In this document: one piece after another, positions 26,723 to 36,327 of the stretch
How positions within the stretch are numbered: the first letter of the stretch is position 1
Layout: the number at the start of each line of letters is the position of its first letter
NCBI GenBank assembly: GCA_041875495.1
Contig: CP112982.1
Span: forward strand, 2,914,001-2,978,000
DNA: 64,000 bases
Direction: 5' to 3'
Source of the DNA: Halomonas sp. CH40
GTDB lineage: Bacteria; Pseudomonadota; Gammaproteobacteria; Pseudomonadales; Halomonadaceae
Translations under genes and position numbers: made by a program
Notes under the pieces: generated by a model
Told to the model about the DNA's origin: nothing
Seen by the model: the letters and a program-made list of their open reading frames with translations, nothing else
Databases searched by the model: none

Positions 26723-29700
26723 CCCAACCCACACCCCTCAACCCGCTCACGCTGCCACTCCACGGCAGCCGCCTGATTGAAGCCAGTGCGGGCACCGGCA
26801 AGACGTTTACCATTGCCTTGCTGTATGTGCGCCTGGTGCTGGGTGGCCAGCACAGCGAGGATGACACGGCCTTTGTGCGCCCACTGACGCCGCCGGAAAT
26901 TCTGGTGATGACCTTCACCAACGCCGCCACTCAGGAGCTGCGCGAGCGGATTCGCCACCGTCTGGTGGAAGCGGCGGGCACCTTCCGTAACACCCCGGAA
27001 CAGGTCAGCGATGACTCACTGCTGCTTGAGCTGCGCGACCAGTATGACCCGGCCGCCTGGCCTGCCTGCGCCCGGCGCCTGGAGCTGGCTGCCGAATGGA
27101 TGGACGAAGCTGCCGTATCGACCATTCACAGCTGGTGCTACCGCATGCTGCGGGAACACGCCTTTGATAGCGGCAGCCTGTTCTCGCTGAACCTGGAAAA
27201 CGACCAGCACGAACTGCAGCAGGAAGTGGTGCGCGATTACTGGCGTACTTTCTATTACCCGCTGGATGCCGATGCCCTGGGCAAAATCACCCGCTACTGG
27301 TCATCACCGGATGCGCTTCACGACGAAGTACGCAAACTGCTGCATGAAAGCGACGCACTGGGCAGCCAGCGCCCCGCACCTACCGATACCCTGAGCGCTG
27401 CCGAGGCCGAACGCAGCGCCACCCTGGCCACACTGAAAGCGCCCTGGCCTGCCTGGCTGGACGAAGTGGTGCCCGCCCTGGAAGACGCCGACAGTCGTAA
27501 TGCCTTTAACCGCAAAAAGTTCAACACCAAAAGCCGCGCTAACTGGCTGGAGGCGCTGCGGGAGTGGTGTGAAAGCGACCTTGAGCGCCCAGCGCTGACG
27601 CCCGCCGCCTGGAAGCGCCTGACGCCAGACGGCATGGCCGAGATATGGAAAGACGGCACGCCACCCTGCCCCGCTGCCTGGGAGGCGCTAGGCGAGCTGC
27701 CCGCTGCTCTGGACGCCCTGCCCGACCCCCACAGCGACCTGCTGATTCATGCCGTTCAGTGGTGCAAGGTCCGCCTGGAGCGGGAGCAGGAACGGCGCGC
27801 TGAAATGGGCCCCAACGACCTTCTCACCCATCTTGACCGCGCCCTGCAAGGCCCCAATAAAGAGGCCCTGGCCGCACAGATTTTGCGCCAGTTCCCGGTG
27901 GCACTGGTTGACGAGTTCCAGGATACTGACCCGATCCAGTATCGTATCTTTAACGCCGTCTATCAGGTTGCCCATCCGCGCCGGGATGCCGCTATGCTGC
28001 TGATCGGCGACCCCAAGCAGGCGATCTACGCCTTTCGCGGGGCGGATATCTTCACCTATCTGCAGGCCCGGCAAGACACCGATGGGCGCCACGTCACTCT
28101 GGGCACCAACTTCCGCTCCAGCCACGCCATGGTCGAGGCCGTCAACCACTGCTTTGGCTACGCTGACCAGCACGCTGCCGGCGCCTTTTTGTTCCGCGCA
28201 GAGAGCGGTGATAACCCGCTGCCCTTTTTGCCGGTGGGCGCTAAAGGCCGCAAAGAACAGCTGATCCACAAGGGCCAGCCGCTTCCGGCCATGAGCCTGT
28301 GGTGCCTGGAAAGCGACGAGCCGCTTTCAAAGACCGCCTACCAGAGCGAGATGGCCGAGCACTGTGCCTCCCAGATGGTCGAGCTGCTGGCCGCCGCCCA
28401 GCAAGATCAGAGCGGCTTTCAAGACGATGATAGCCTCACCCCGCTCAAGCCCTCGGATATGGCGGTGCTGGTCAACGGCCTGCAGGAAGCACGCGCCATT
28501 CGTCAGGCATTGGCCAGCCGGGGTGTGAAAAGCGTCTATCTTTCCGACCACGATAAGGTGTTCAGCTCGCCGATTGCCTCCCAGCTGGAACGCTGGCTAT
28601 TGGCCTGCGCCGAGCCACTGGCCAGCTCCCGCCAGGCACAGGCGCACCTGCGCGCTGCGCTTGCCAGCCCGGCGCTGGGGCTGGGTTTTGCCGCCCTGGA
28701 CCACCTTCAGCATGACGAGCTGGCCTGGGAAGCCAGGGTCGAGCAGTTCAGCCACTACCACCGCCTATGGCAGCGCCAGGGCGTACTGCCGCTGGTGCGC
28801 CGTATCATGGTAGATTTTGATGTTCCTGCCCGACTGCTGGCCGAGTTCCAGGAAGGTGAGCGCTTACTGACAGACCTGCTTCACCTGGGCGAACTGCTCC
28901 AGAAGGCCAGCGCTGAACTGGATGGCGAACACGCCCTGATCCGCTTTTTGGCCGAAGCCATTGCCGACCCGGAGAGCCACGGCGACAGCCACAAGCTGCG
29001 CCTGGAAAGCGATGCCGATCTGGTGCAGGTGGTCACCATCCACAAATCCAAGGGGCTGGAGTACCCGCTGGTGTTCCTGCCCTTTATCGCCAACCATCGC
29101 CCGGTCAAAAAAGACGACCTGCCGCTGCGCTGGCACGATAGCCAGGGCCAGCTGCAGCTCAGCCTGAACGCCGATGACACCATCGTGGAAAAAGCCGACC
29201 GCGAAAGGCTTGGCGAAGATCTACGCAAGCTCTACGTGGCCCTCACCCGCGCCCGTCATGCCACCTGGCTGGGGGTCGCGGCACTGAAAGAGCTGGAAAA
29301 CAGCGCCCTGGGCTACATGCTTAACGGGGGCCAATCCATCGACCCCGCTGCGCTAAGGCAGGCATTGGAGGCGCTAGCCGACGGCAGTGACCTCCGCGTT
29401 AGCGAGCCGCCGCTGCTCAGCCTGCAGCGCCTTGAGCCACCGGCACCCAGCGCCTCCCTTGGGCATGCCCGCACCCCGGCACGCCCGGCCAGGGAACACT
29501 GGTGGATTGCCAGCTACTCAGCACTGCGCCTGTCCGGCACCCTGAACGCCCCCACCGCCACCCAGCAGGAACCGGGCACCGCTCAGGAGGCCACCGCCCT
29601 TGAAGTGCTGGACGAACCCCAGGAGCTGTCTCAAGAACTTTCTCAAGAACTGTCTCAAGAACAATCTCAACCGGATACCTACCATCTGCATCGCTTTCCG

Positions 29701-30444
29701 CGCGGCCCCGGACCCGGCACCTTTCTCCACGGGCTGTTCGAATGGGCAGGCAAGCAAGGCTTTGCAGCTGTTGCCAACGACTTGGAATCCCTCAACGATA
29801 TGCTCTGGCGACGGGTTCAGCTGCGCGGCTGGCAGGCATGGCAGGAGCCCCTGGCCGGGTGGTTTGCGGCCCTGCTGACCACGCCATTGCCGCTGGCCAC
29901 CGCCGAGCTCACTCGCGTTACCCTGGCCGAACTTGCAAGCTATCAGGTTGAGTTGGAGTTCTGGCTGGCCGCCAAAGCGGTCAATACGCGTGAGCTGGAT
30001 GCGCTGGTCAGCCAGCATCTGCTGCCCGGTATGGCCCGCCCGGCGCTGGATGCCGATACTCTGAATGGCATGCTCAAGGGCTTTATTGACCTGGCTTTTG
30101 AGCACCAGGGACGCTTTTATGTACTCGACTGGAAATCCAACTACCTGGGGCCGAATGACGCCGCCTACGCCCCGGACGCCTTACGCCACGCCCTGCTGGA
30201 AAAGCGCTACGATGTGCAGTCAGCGCTGTATCTGCTGGCCATGCACCGCCTGCTCAAGTCACGCCTGCCGGATTACGACCCGCGCCAGCATCTGGGTGGC
30301 TCGATGACCGTCTTTCTGCGCGGCAGCCGCAGCCCTGAACGCGGCGTTTATGGCGAGCCTGTCCCGGTCGAGCTGATTGAAGCGCTGGACCGCCTGTTCA
30401 GCCGTGAACCCAGCGCCCACACCCCCGAGGAGGCCAGCGCATGA
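26719..30444 (+). CDS. recB: Exodeoxyribonuclease V beta subunit RecB
   Basis: 3'-5' helicase and nuclease subunit of RecBCD, 1241 residues from the ATG at 26719 that overlaps the recC stop; an upstream in-frame extension inside recC is discounted. UvrD-type motifs are clear: EASAGTGKTFTIA near residue 22, LVDEFQDTDPIQYRIF, GDPKQAIYAFRGADIFTY, VTIHKSKGLEYPLVFLPF and YVALTRAR. The C-terminal nuclease domain retains the catalytic DWKSN (VLDWKSNYLG) and GFIDLAF. A glutamine/serine-rich linker with four 12-bp repeats joins helicase and nuclease. It overlaps recD by ATGA. Confidence 0.95.
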   Translation: MTQPTPLNPLTLPLHGSRLIEASAGTGKTFTIALLYVRLVLGGQHSEDDTAFVRPLTPPEILVMTFTNAATQELRERIRHRLVEAAGTFRNTPEQVSDDSLLLELRDQYDPAAWPACARRLELAAEWMDEAAVSTIHSWCYRMLREHAFDSGSLFSLNLENDQHELQQEVVRDYWRTFYYPLDADALGKITRYWSSPDALHDEVRKLLHESDALGSQRPAPTDTLSAAEAERSATLATLKAPWPAWLDEVVPALEDADSRNAFNRKKFNTKSRANWLEALREWCESDLERPALTPAAWKRLTPDGMAEIWKDGTPPCPAAWEALGELPAALDALPDPHSDLLIHAVQWCKVRLEREQERRAEMGPNDLLTHLDRALQGPNKEALAAQILRQFPVALVDEFQDTDPIQYRIFNAVYQVAHPRRDAAMLLIGDPKQAIYAFRGADIFTYLQARQDTDGRHVTLGTNFRSSHAMVEAVNHCFGYADQHAAGAFLFRAESGDNPLPFLPVGAKGRKEQLIHKGQPLPAMSLWCLESDEPLSKTAYQSEMAEHCASQMVELLAAAQQDQSGFQDDDSLTPLKPSDMAVLVNGLQEARAIRQALASRGVKSVYLSDHDKVFSSPIASQLERWLLACAEPLASSRQAQAHLRAALASPALGLGFAALDHLQHDELAWEARVEQFSHYHRLWQRQGVLPLVRRIMVDFDVPARLLAEFQEGERLLTDLLHLGELLQKASAELDGEHALIRFLAEAIADPESHGDSHKLRLESDADLVQVVTIHKSKGLEYPLVFLPFIANHRPVKKDDLPLRWHDSQGQLQLSLNADDTIVEKADRERLGEDLRKLYVALTRARHATWLGVAALKELENSALGYMLNGGQSIDPAALRQALEALADGSDLRVSEPPLLSLQRLEPPAPSASLGHARTPARPAREHWWIASYSALRLSGTLNAPTATQQEPGTAQEATALEVLDEPQELSQELSQELSQEQSQPDTYHLHRFPRGPGPGTFLHGLFEWAGKQGFAAVANDLESLNDMLWRRVQLRGWQAWQEPLAGWFAALLTTPLPLATAELTRVTLAELASYQVELEFWLAAKAVNTRELDALVSQHLLPGMARPALDADTLNGMLKGFIDLAFEHQGRFYVLDWKSNYLGPNDAAYAPDALRHALLEKRYDVQSALYLLAMHRLLKSRLPDYDPRQHLGGSMTVFLRGSRSPERGVYGEPVPVELIEALDRLFSREPSAHTPEEASA
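29620..29667 (+). repeat. 12-bp tandem repeat in recB linker
   Basis: Four near-identical 12-base units encode the QELS repeat between the helicase and nuclease parts of RecB. The copy number is probably variable by slippage. Confidence 0.8.
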
Positions 30445-32723
30445 ACCGCCAAGACGATACTCATACCCTCGACCTGTTTGACGCTGACGCAGACAGCGGC
30501 ACAGCGCCGCCTGCCGTTGTGGCTACGCCGCCGAGCCCTCACCCGGCGTTGAGTGATACCCAAGCGCTGCTTGAGTTGTGCGAACGCTGGGTGGCCCGAG
30601 GCTGGTTGCGCGACCTGGATCGCGCTCTAGTGCGCTTTCTGGCCAGCGAAGCCGCGGATGCCTCGCCCCTGTTGCTGCTGGCGGCGGCCCTGGCCAGCCA
30701 TCAGTTGGGCCGCGGCCATGTGTGCCTGGACTTGAACGCCACCCTGAATGCCCCTGATTTTGCCCTCTCACTGCCGCCAGAAGGCGATGACCTGACCGAC
30801 CCGCCACCGCTGCCCAGCGAGGTATTGGCCACCCTGACCCTGGCCGAATGGCAAGCCGCCCTGCACCACCCGCTGCTGGCCAGCCATGGCCCCGGCAATA
30901 CACCGCTGGTGATAGTGAATACTCACACAGATCCTGCCAGCCAGCCGGATGCCGCCACCAAAACCCGCCTCTATCTGCGCCGCTACTGGCAGTATGAACA
31001 AAGCCTGCACCAGCAGATTGCTCAGCGCCTTAAAGGTGCCAGGCACCCCCAGGCCCTGGGTGACGCCGAGCAAACGGAGCTGCTTCCCCAGGCACTGAAC
31101 ATCCTGTTTGAACCCAGCGCGGCCCTGAACTGGCAGAAAACCGCCTGCGCCCTGGCCGCGCGCAGCCGATTCAGCATTATTACCGGCGGCCCCGGCACCG
31201 GCAAAACCACCACCGTAGTGCGCCTGCTGGCCCTGCTGCAGACCCTGCAGCTGGCCCAGGCGCCAGATCAGCCGCTGCGCATTCGCCTCGCCGCCCCCAC
31301 CGGCAAGGCCGCTGCCCGCCTGAATGAATCCATTGCCGGGCAGGTCAACAGGCTGCCGTTGGAAGCCTTGCAAGCGCTACTCAGTAAGCAGCCACTTTCA
31401 GCAGCGCCCGGTAAGATACCTATTCCCACTGAGGTCACCACCCTTCATCGGCTGCTGGGGGCGCGCCCGGATACCCGCCATTTCCGCCATAGCGCCGCCA
31501 ACCCGCTGACGCTGGATGTGCTGGTGATTGACGAAGCTTCCATGGTGGATATCGAGATGATGGCCGCTGTGCTGAATGCTCTGCCCACCAATGCCCAGTG
31601 TGTGCTGCTGGGGGATAAGGATCAGCTGGCCTCGGTGGAAGCGGGCTCGGTACTCGGCGACCTGTGCCGCCGCGCCGATGCCACCCACTACACCCCGGCA
31701 ACCGCCCAGTGGCTGGAAAGCGCCACCGGCCAGCTGCTGCCCGATGCCTATATCGATGCTAACGGCCAGCCGCTGGATCAGGCGATTACCATGCTGCGGG
31801 TCAGCCACCGCTTTGATCAACACAGCGGCATTGGCCAGCTGGCCCAGGTCATCAACCAACCGCGCCACGCCCAGAGCGACCGCGACAAACAGCAAGCCGT
31901 GCAAGCGGTATTGCGCCACGGCTACGCGGATCTACACCAGCTGACGCTAACCACGGACACCACCTTGGATAAGCTGGTGATTGACGGCAGCCCCGCGGGG
32001 TTTATCAATAGCGGCAAGGGCAGAACCGACCACCAGGGCAAGCCCATCGCGCCGCCCACTGGCTACCGCCATTACCTGGAGGTGCTGCAACGCCAGCGCC
32101 CGCACGGGGAGTCCTTCGAGGAGAACCCAGGCGCCTTCAACGCCTGGGCCGCCCAGGTGCTCAACGCCTACAGCCATTTCCAGCTGCTCTGCTCGCTACG
32201 CAAAGGCCCCTGGGGCGTTGAAGGTTTGAACCTGCGCATCGCTAAAACCCTGCGCGGGGAAAAGCTGCTATCTGGCAGTGACTACACCCTGGAGAAGGGC
32301 TGGTATGAAGGCCGCCCGGTGCTGGTCACCCAGAACGACTACGGCCTGAAGCTGATGAACGGGGATATCGGCATCACCCTGGCAGTGCCTGACCCGCGCC
32401 CAAGTTCAGGCACACCGGGCAAAACCCTATTGCGGGTAGCATTCCCCACCGGCGACCCGGACACCCCAATCCGCTGGGTACTGCCCTCCCGCCTGCATGC
32501 GGTGGAAACCGTGTTCGCGATGACGGTACACAAATCCCAGGGCTCGGAATTCCACCACACCGCCCTGCTGCTACCGCCCACCCTCAACCCGATTCTCACC
32601 CGCGAACTGGTCTACACCGGCATCACCCGCGCCCGCGACTGGCTCAGCGTGGTGGAAACCAAGCCAGGGGTGCTGAATGAAGCGGTGACGAGGGAAGTGA
32701 TCAGAGTGAGTGGGATGGGGTAA
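30441..32723 (+). CDS. recD: Exodeoxyribonuclease V alpha subunit RecD
   Basis: 5'-3' helicase subunit of RecBCD. At 760 residues it is longer than E. coli RecD (608), with extra N-terminal and internal segments. SF1B motifs are present: Walker A GGPGTGKTTTVVRL near residue 249, DVLVIDEASMVDIEMM, LLGDKDQLASVEAGSVLGDL, TVHKSQGSEF and YTGITRARDWL. The start overlaps the recB stop. Beyond its stop the accessory island begins. Degenerate copies of this gene's last 70-160 bases recur at about 36.7 and 39.03-39.16 kb. Confidence 0.95.
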   Translation: MNRQDDTHTLDLFDADADSGTAPPAVVATPPSPHPALSDTQALLELCERWVARGWLRDLDRALVRFLASEAADASPLLLLAAALASHQLGRGHVCLDLNATLNAPDFALSLPPEGDDLTDPPPLPSEVLATLTLAEWQAALHHPLLASHGPGNTPLVIVNTHTDPASQPDAATKTRLYLRRYWQYEQSLHQQIAQRLKGARHPQALGDAEQTELLPQALNILFEPSAALNWQKTACALAARSRFSIITGGPGTGKTTTVVRLLALLQTLQLAQAPDQPLRIRLAAPTGKAAARLNESIAGQVNRLPLEALQALLSKQPLSAAPGKIPIPTEVTTLHRLLGARPDTRHFRHSAANPLTLDVLVIDEASMVDIEMMAAVLNALPTNAQCVLLGDKDQLASVEAGSVLGDLCRRADATHYTPATAQWLESATGQLLPDAYIDANGQPLDQAITMLRVSHRFDQHSGIGQLAQVINQPRHAQSDRDKQQAVQAVLRHGYADLHQLTLTTDTTLDKLVIDGSPAGFINSGKGRTDHQGKPIAPPTGYRHYLEVLQRQRPHGESFEENPGAFNAWAAQVLNAYSHFQLLCSLRKGPWGVEGLNLRIAKTLRGEKLLSGSDYTLEKGWYEGRPVLVTQNDYGLKLMNGDIGITLAVPDPRPSSGTPGKTLLRVAFPTGDPDTPIRWVLPSRLHAVETVFAMTVHKSQGSEFHHTALLLPPTLNPILTRELVYTGITRARDWLSVVETKPGVLNEAVTREVIRVSGMG

Positions 32724-32753
32724 TATGGAAAGCATCTCCTCTTATATCTTTTA

Positions 32754-33677
32754 TCAAGTGCAAAGCCACTTGTGCACCAACGACGAAAATTTTGGATGGA
32801 CAAGGTAACCAATAGAGGAATGAGGGTTTGAACGCCCATTCCTGACGTTAAGGTTGTAAATCGGATATATGTCCTTTATACCGCTGCTAACCATACCTAA
32901 TCCAACCATTTCCTTGTAATCGTTACGTATCTTACTATCGTGAGATATATAATCATCCTCGGCGGAAAAATTGTACCAGCGCTTGATATTGGTCGGATAC
33001 TTTAGCAACCCTTTGTTGGAGCTGCCCTTTAAGCGATCTTTTACATTTTCGTCGCCAAGTGGTGATCCCAAAGTAACAAAAAGATCAACTTTCTTTTCTG
33101 CGCCGTAAGTATGCCGATACTCGCCATAGTGCGATAATTTCCATAAGTTATCAAAACTGATCATTGTTCCTAAGCTATGAGACACCAGCAATATATCGTA
33201 ATTCTCATCAAGGGCGGCACGGAGCACAGGGGTAAGTCTATTTCGCACATCACTACCGTAATAAGAATCTTCATTCCAATAATGGGCCATATCCGGCGCT
33301 ACTGCCGTTATCAATGGCTCTGCTAGATGCAACTTACCCAAAACAGCCGAAAACGTGTCGGCCAAGGCCTCTTTGAGAAAACCAGCTTTTGACACTGACT
33401 TATAGGTGGTTTTATTAAATTGAGACTTAGAATAAGATTTCAGCTTTTCCAAAGCCTTGTGCCTGCTAGCGGGGTCTTCCTCAGGAACACCCAAGAAATC
33501 ATTTGACAAATCTCCATAGTAAACGAAATCCTTAGCAACCTGATCAAACAGTGATCTGCCTGACGCCCCAAAATCTCTTTCTATGCCATGAGCAGTTGCG
33601 TCGTACCAGAGCTGCCTCAAAAAAGGTTCAGATGGTTTTTGAGCTCTTCCATGCACAAATATGATTTTCTTAGCCAT
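32754..33677 (-). CDS. Alpha/beta hydrolase (lipase-like), unknown role
   Basis: A 307-residue cytoplasmic serine hydrolase. It starts KKIIFVHG (oxyanion-hole type), has the nucleophile elbow LVSHSLGT with Ser167, and later candidate acid (EDDY near 236) and His (NPHSSIG near 287) residues, so a full triad is plausible. No signal peptide or membrane segment is seen. The codon use is clearly AT-richer than in recBCD upstream, and the gene lies at the recD side of a mobile island, convergent with recD and 184 bp from an IS66 copy. This points to horizontal gain. It could be a phospholipase-like defence effector or a plain esterase; nothing in the sequence decides. Confidence 0.75.
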   Translation of the reverse strand: MAKKIIFVHGRAQKPSEPFLRQLWYDATAHGIERDFGASGRSLFDQVAKDFVYYGDLSNDFLGVPEEDPASRHKALEKLKSYSKSQFNKTTYKSVSKAGFLKEALADTFSAVLGKLHLAEPLITAVAPDMAHYWNEDSYYGSDVRNRLTPVLRAALDENYDILLVSHSLGTMISFDNLWKLSHYGEYRHTYGAEKKVDLFVTLGSPLGDENVKDRLKGSSNKGLLKYPTNIKRWYNFSAEDDYISHDSKIRNDYKEMVGLGMVSSGIKDIYPIYNLNVRNGRSNPHSSIGYLVHPKFSSLVHKWLCT

Positions 33678-33853
33678 TACACCCTCCCATCGCTAGCACA
33701 ACATGGAATATGAATTAAACCAAACTACGGATACAATTTTCTTTTATCAGCAAAATTTCCGCATGAAGCTTAGGCTTTTTATAACTTTTATTTAGCCTTT
33801 GGTTATCAACTCTATATTTGGCTAATCACCTTGCTGAGTGCAGAATTGAGATA

Positions 33854-33861
33854 CGTATTTT
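33854..33861. repeat. Target-site duplication, left copy
   Basis: CGTATTTT directly outside the left terminal repeat; the identical octamer follows the right end at 36328-36335. Eight bases is the size expected for the IS66 family. Confidence 0.9.
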
Positions 33862-33943
33862 GTAAGCGCCCTTAAACCGGCATCTACCGCTCTCGCTTTT
33901 ATCCCCTCACACTGATGCCATCAGATCTTTGTGAGGGGGTGTC

Positions 33944-34264
33944 ATGACGCATCAAGAACGTGAGCAATATTGGCAGCAACAAGTCACCGAATGGCAAACC
34001 TCTGGCTTGTCCGGCATGGCGTTTTGCAAGCAACAAGCGCTAAAGTACCATCAGTTTTCTTACTGGCGTCAAAAGCTCTTGGCCAGCGCATCGTCAACAA
34101 AAGAGCCAGTCGCCGGTTTTGCCACCGTCGCATATCCCAATACCGGCACCGCAAAAGAAATAGACTCCACGGGGCTTACGGTATCACTGCCCGGCGGTAT
34201 CACGGTCACGGGCTTGCACGCGGGCAACGTGGCGTTACTGGGCGATATCCTGAGGCAACTGTGA
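33944..34264 (+). CDS. tnpA: IS66 accessory protein TnpA
   Basis: A 106-residue accessory protein of the IS66 family. It has the N-terminal helix-turn-helix-like segment typical of this protein (EREQYWQQQVTEWQTSGLSGMAFCKQQ, then YHQFSYWRQKL) and a variable tail with LPGGITVTG. It is required with TnpB for transposition in studied members. It ends GTGA, overlapping the tnpB start. Confidence 0.9.
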   Translation: MTHQEREQYWQQQVTEWQTSGLSGMAFCKQQALKYHQFSYWRQKLLASASSTKEPVAGFATVAYPNTGTAKEIDSTGLTVSLPGGITVTGLHAGNVALLGDILRQL

Positions 34265-34632
34265 AGCGGCCGCGCTATTTACGCCCCGCGTGGGAAATGC
34301 CCGAGATCTACCTGTACCGCGCACCGGTCGATTTTCGCAAGCAAGCCAACGGCCTGGCGTTACTGGTGGAGCAAGAACTGGGACACAACCCCTTTAGCGG
34401 GGCGCTGTATGCCTTTACTAACCGGCAGCGAAATAAAATCAAGTGCCTGATGTGGGAAGACAATGGCTTCGTGCTCTACTACAAGGCGCTGGCCGAGGAG
34501 CGCTTCAAGTGGCCCGGCCCCTCGGATGACGTTATGGCGTTGACTGGCGAGCAGATCAACTGGCTGTTGGATGGCTACGATATCACCCTGATGCGCGGCC
34601 ATAAAACACTGCATTACGACAGCGTCGGATAG
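34261..34632 (+). CDS. tnpB: IS66 accessory protein TnpB (Orf2)
   Basis: A 123-residue protein with the family hallmarks IYLYRAPVDFRKQANGLALLVE, NRQRNKIKCLMWEDNGFVLYYK and ERFKWP. I take the GTG at 34261 that overlaps the tnpA stop; ATG 34297 is an alternative. The longer frame beginning at 33970 overlaps tnpA and is not the natural start. Confidence 0.9.
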   Translation: MKRPRYLRPAWEMPEIYLYRAPVDFRKQANGLALLVEQELGHNPFSGALYAFTNRQRNKIKCLMWEDNGFVLYYKALAEERFKWPGPSDDVMALTGEQINWLLDGYDITLMRGHKTLHYDSVG

Positions 34633-34688
34633 GCCATAAAGCTCTTATTTTCAGTGCTTTAACACACCGAATCTGGTATCATTGGCCC

Positions 34689-36284
34689 ATGAAAAAGCAC
34701 CCCGAAGTCTCCTCCCAACTGCCTGATCTCAGTGGCCTCTCCGCCGCTGAGGTAGTGGCTCTTGTGGCGGGGCTTCAGCAACAGGTGACGGCTCAACAGA
34801 CGGCGTTACAGCAACGTAATCTCTATATTCAATTGCTCGAAGAGAAGCTGCGCTTGCAGCGCATTCAGCAGTTCGCCGCGCGCAGTGAAAAGTCTGCGAA
34901 CCAGGCTCATCTGTTCGATGAGACGGAGTTGGAAGCTGACATCGAGGCGCTACGCGATCAGTTACCCGACGATGTCGAAGAGCAAGACGCGCCGCGTCCC
35001 TCACGTCAACGTCGCCAACGTGGCTTCTCCGACACTCTGGTCCGTGAGCGTATTGAGCTTACGCTCAGCGAAGAAGAAAAAGTCGGGGCGACCAAGACCT
35101 TCTTCGCCAAGGTAAAAGAAGAGCTTCAGTTCATCCCCGCGCAGCTGAAAGTCCTCGAATACTGGCAGGAAAAAGCGGTGTTCCCGCTTGAGGGCAACGA
35201 CCATCTCCTTACTGCGGAGCGTCCGGTTCATCCGCTAGGCAAGTGCACGGCGTCGACGTCACTGCTAGCGTACGTGATCACCTCCAAGTACGCAGACGGT
35301 TTGCCGCTGTACCGCTTGGAAGGCATGTTCAAGCGGTTAGGCCACGCTGTTAGCCGCACGCAGATGGCCAACTGGATCATCCGCCTGAATGACGTCTTCA
35401 CGCCCTTGATCACGCTGATGCGCGAAGTGCAAAACAGCAGCGCGTATCTGCAAGCCGATGAAACGCGGCTGCAAGTGCTCAAGGAAGACGGCAAGACCGC
35501 TCAGTCAGATAAATGGATGTGGGTCACCCGAGGTGGCCCACCGGATCAACCGTCGGTGCTCTTTGCCTACGACCCGTCCCGCGGCGGCAGCGTGCCGGTG
35601 CGCCTACTCGACGACTTCTCAGGGATCCTGCAGGCCGATGGCTACGCCGGTTACGGCCAGGTATGCCGTGCCAACGGCATTACCCGCATTGGCTGTTGGG
35701 ACCATGCGCGACGCAAGTTCGTGGAAGCGTCTAAGGCAGCCAAGGTCAACGCGAAAGGCAAGGGCGCCACGCCGGCCAAGGCCGAGGTAGGGCTTAGCCA
35801 TATCAACAAACTCTACGCCATCGAACGGCAGATCAAGGATCTCAGCGAAGTGGAACGCTACCGTGTCCGCCAGGAGCTGAGCCTTCCGCGTCTTGAGGCC
35901 TTCAAGGCTTGGCTAGAGGCTAATGTTACCCGCGTCATGAAAGGCAGCCTGACGCGTCAGGCGATGGAATATACGCTGAACCAATGGGACTTCCTCATCG
36001 GCTATTGTGCGCGCGGCGACCTGCATATCAGTAATGTTCTGGCAGAAAACGCCATTCGCCCGTTTGCCGTTGGTCGAAGAGCCTGGCTGTTCGCGGATAC
36101 CTCCCGCGGCGCTCACGCCAGTGCCACCTGTTATTCACTCATCGAAACGGCAAAAGCCAATGGCTTGGAGCCTGCTGCCTATATCCATTATGTGCTGGAG
36201 CACATCGCCACCGCTGATACGTTAGAGGCACTGGAAACGCTGCTGCCCTGGAACGTGAACTTGGCGCCCGCCGAAAAAAAGTGA
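34689..36284 (+). CDS. tnpC: IS66 transposase TnpC
   Basis: A 531-residue DDE transposase. An N-terminal leucine-rich coiled coil (about residues 20-70) is followed by a basic linker, and the catalytic core includes YLQADETRLQVL, GILQADGYAGYGQV and the glutamate region ENAIRPFAVGRRAWLFADTSRGA. Full length and motifs suggest activity. It is the last gene of the element. Confidence 0.95.
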   Translation: MKKHPEVSSQLPDLSGLSAAEVVALVAGLQQQVTAQQTALQQRNLYIQLLEEKLRLQRIQQFAARSEKSANQAHLFDETELEADIEALRDQLPDDVEEQDAPRPSRQRRQRGFSDTLVRERIELTLSEEEKVGATKTFFAKVKEELQFIPAQLKVLEYWQEKAVFPLEGNDHLLTAERPVHPLGKCTASTSLLAYVITSKYADGLPLYRLEGMFKRLGHAVSRTQMANWIIRLNDVFTPLITLMREVQNSSAYLQADETRLQVLKEDGKTAQSDKWMWVTRGGPPDQPSVLFAYDPSRGGSVPVRLLDDFSGILQADGYAGYGQVCRANGITRIGCWDHARRKFVEASKAAKVNAKGKGATPAKAEVGLSHINKLYAIERQIKDLSEVERYRVRQELSLPRLEAFKAWLEANVTRVMKGSLTRQAMEYTLNQWDFLIGYCARGDLHISNVLAENAIRPFAVGRRAWLFADTSRGAHASATCYSLIETAKANGLEPAAYIHYVLEHIATADTLEALETLLPWNVNLAPAEKK

Positions 36285-36327
36285 AAGAACACGGCTAGGT
36301 CAAGTGTGTCGATTTAAGGGCGCTTAC

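Larger units (their letters stand above)
33862..36327 (+). mobile_element. Complete IS66-family insertion sequence
   Basis: A 2466-bp element bounded by terminal inverted repeats beginning GTAAGCGCCCTTAAA at the left and ending in its complement at the right, flanked by a perfect 8-bp duplication. It carries the three usual genes tnpA, tnpB and tnpC, all intact. Perfect duplication and open frames indicate a recent insertion. It landed in AT-rich noncoding DNA upstream of the hydrolase gene. Confidence 0.95.
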
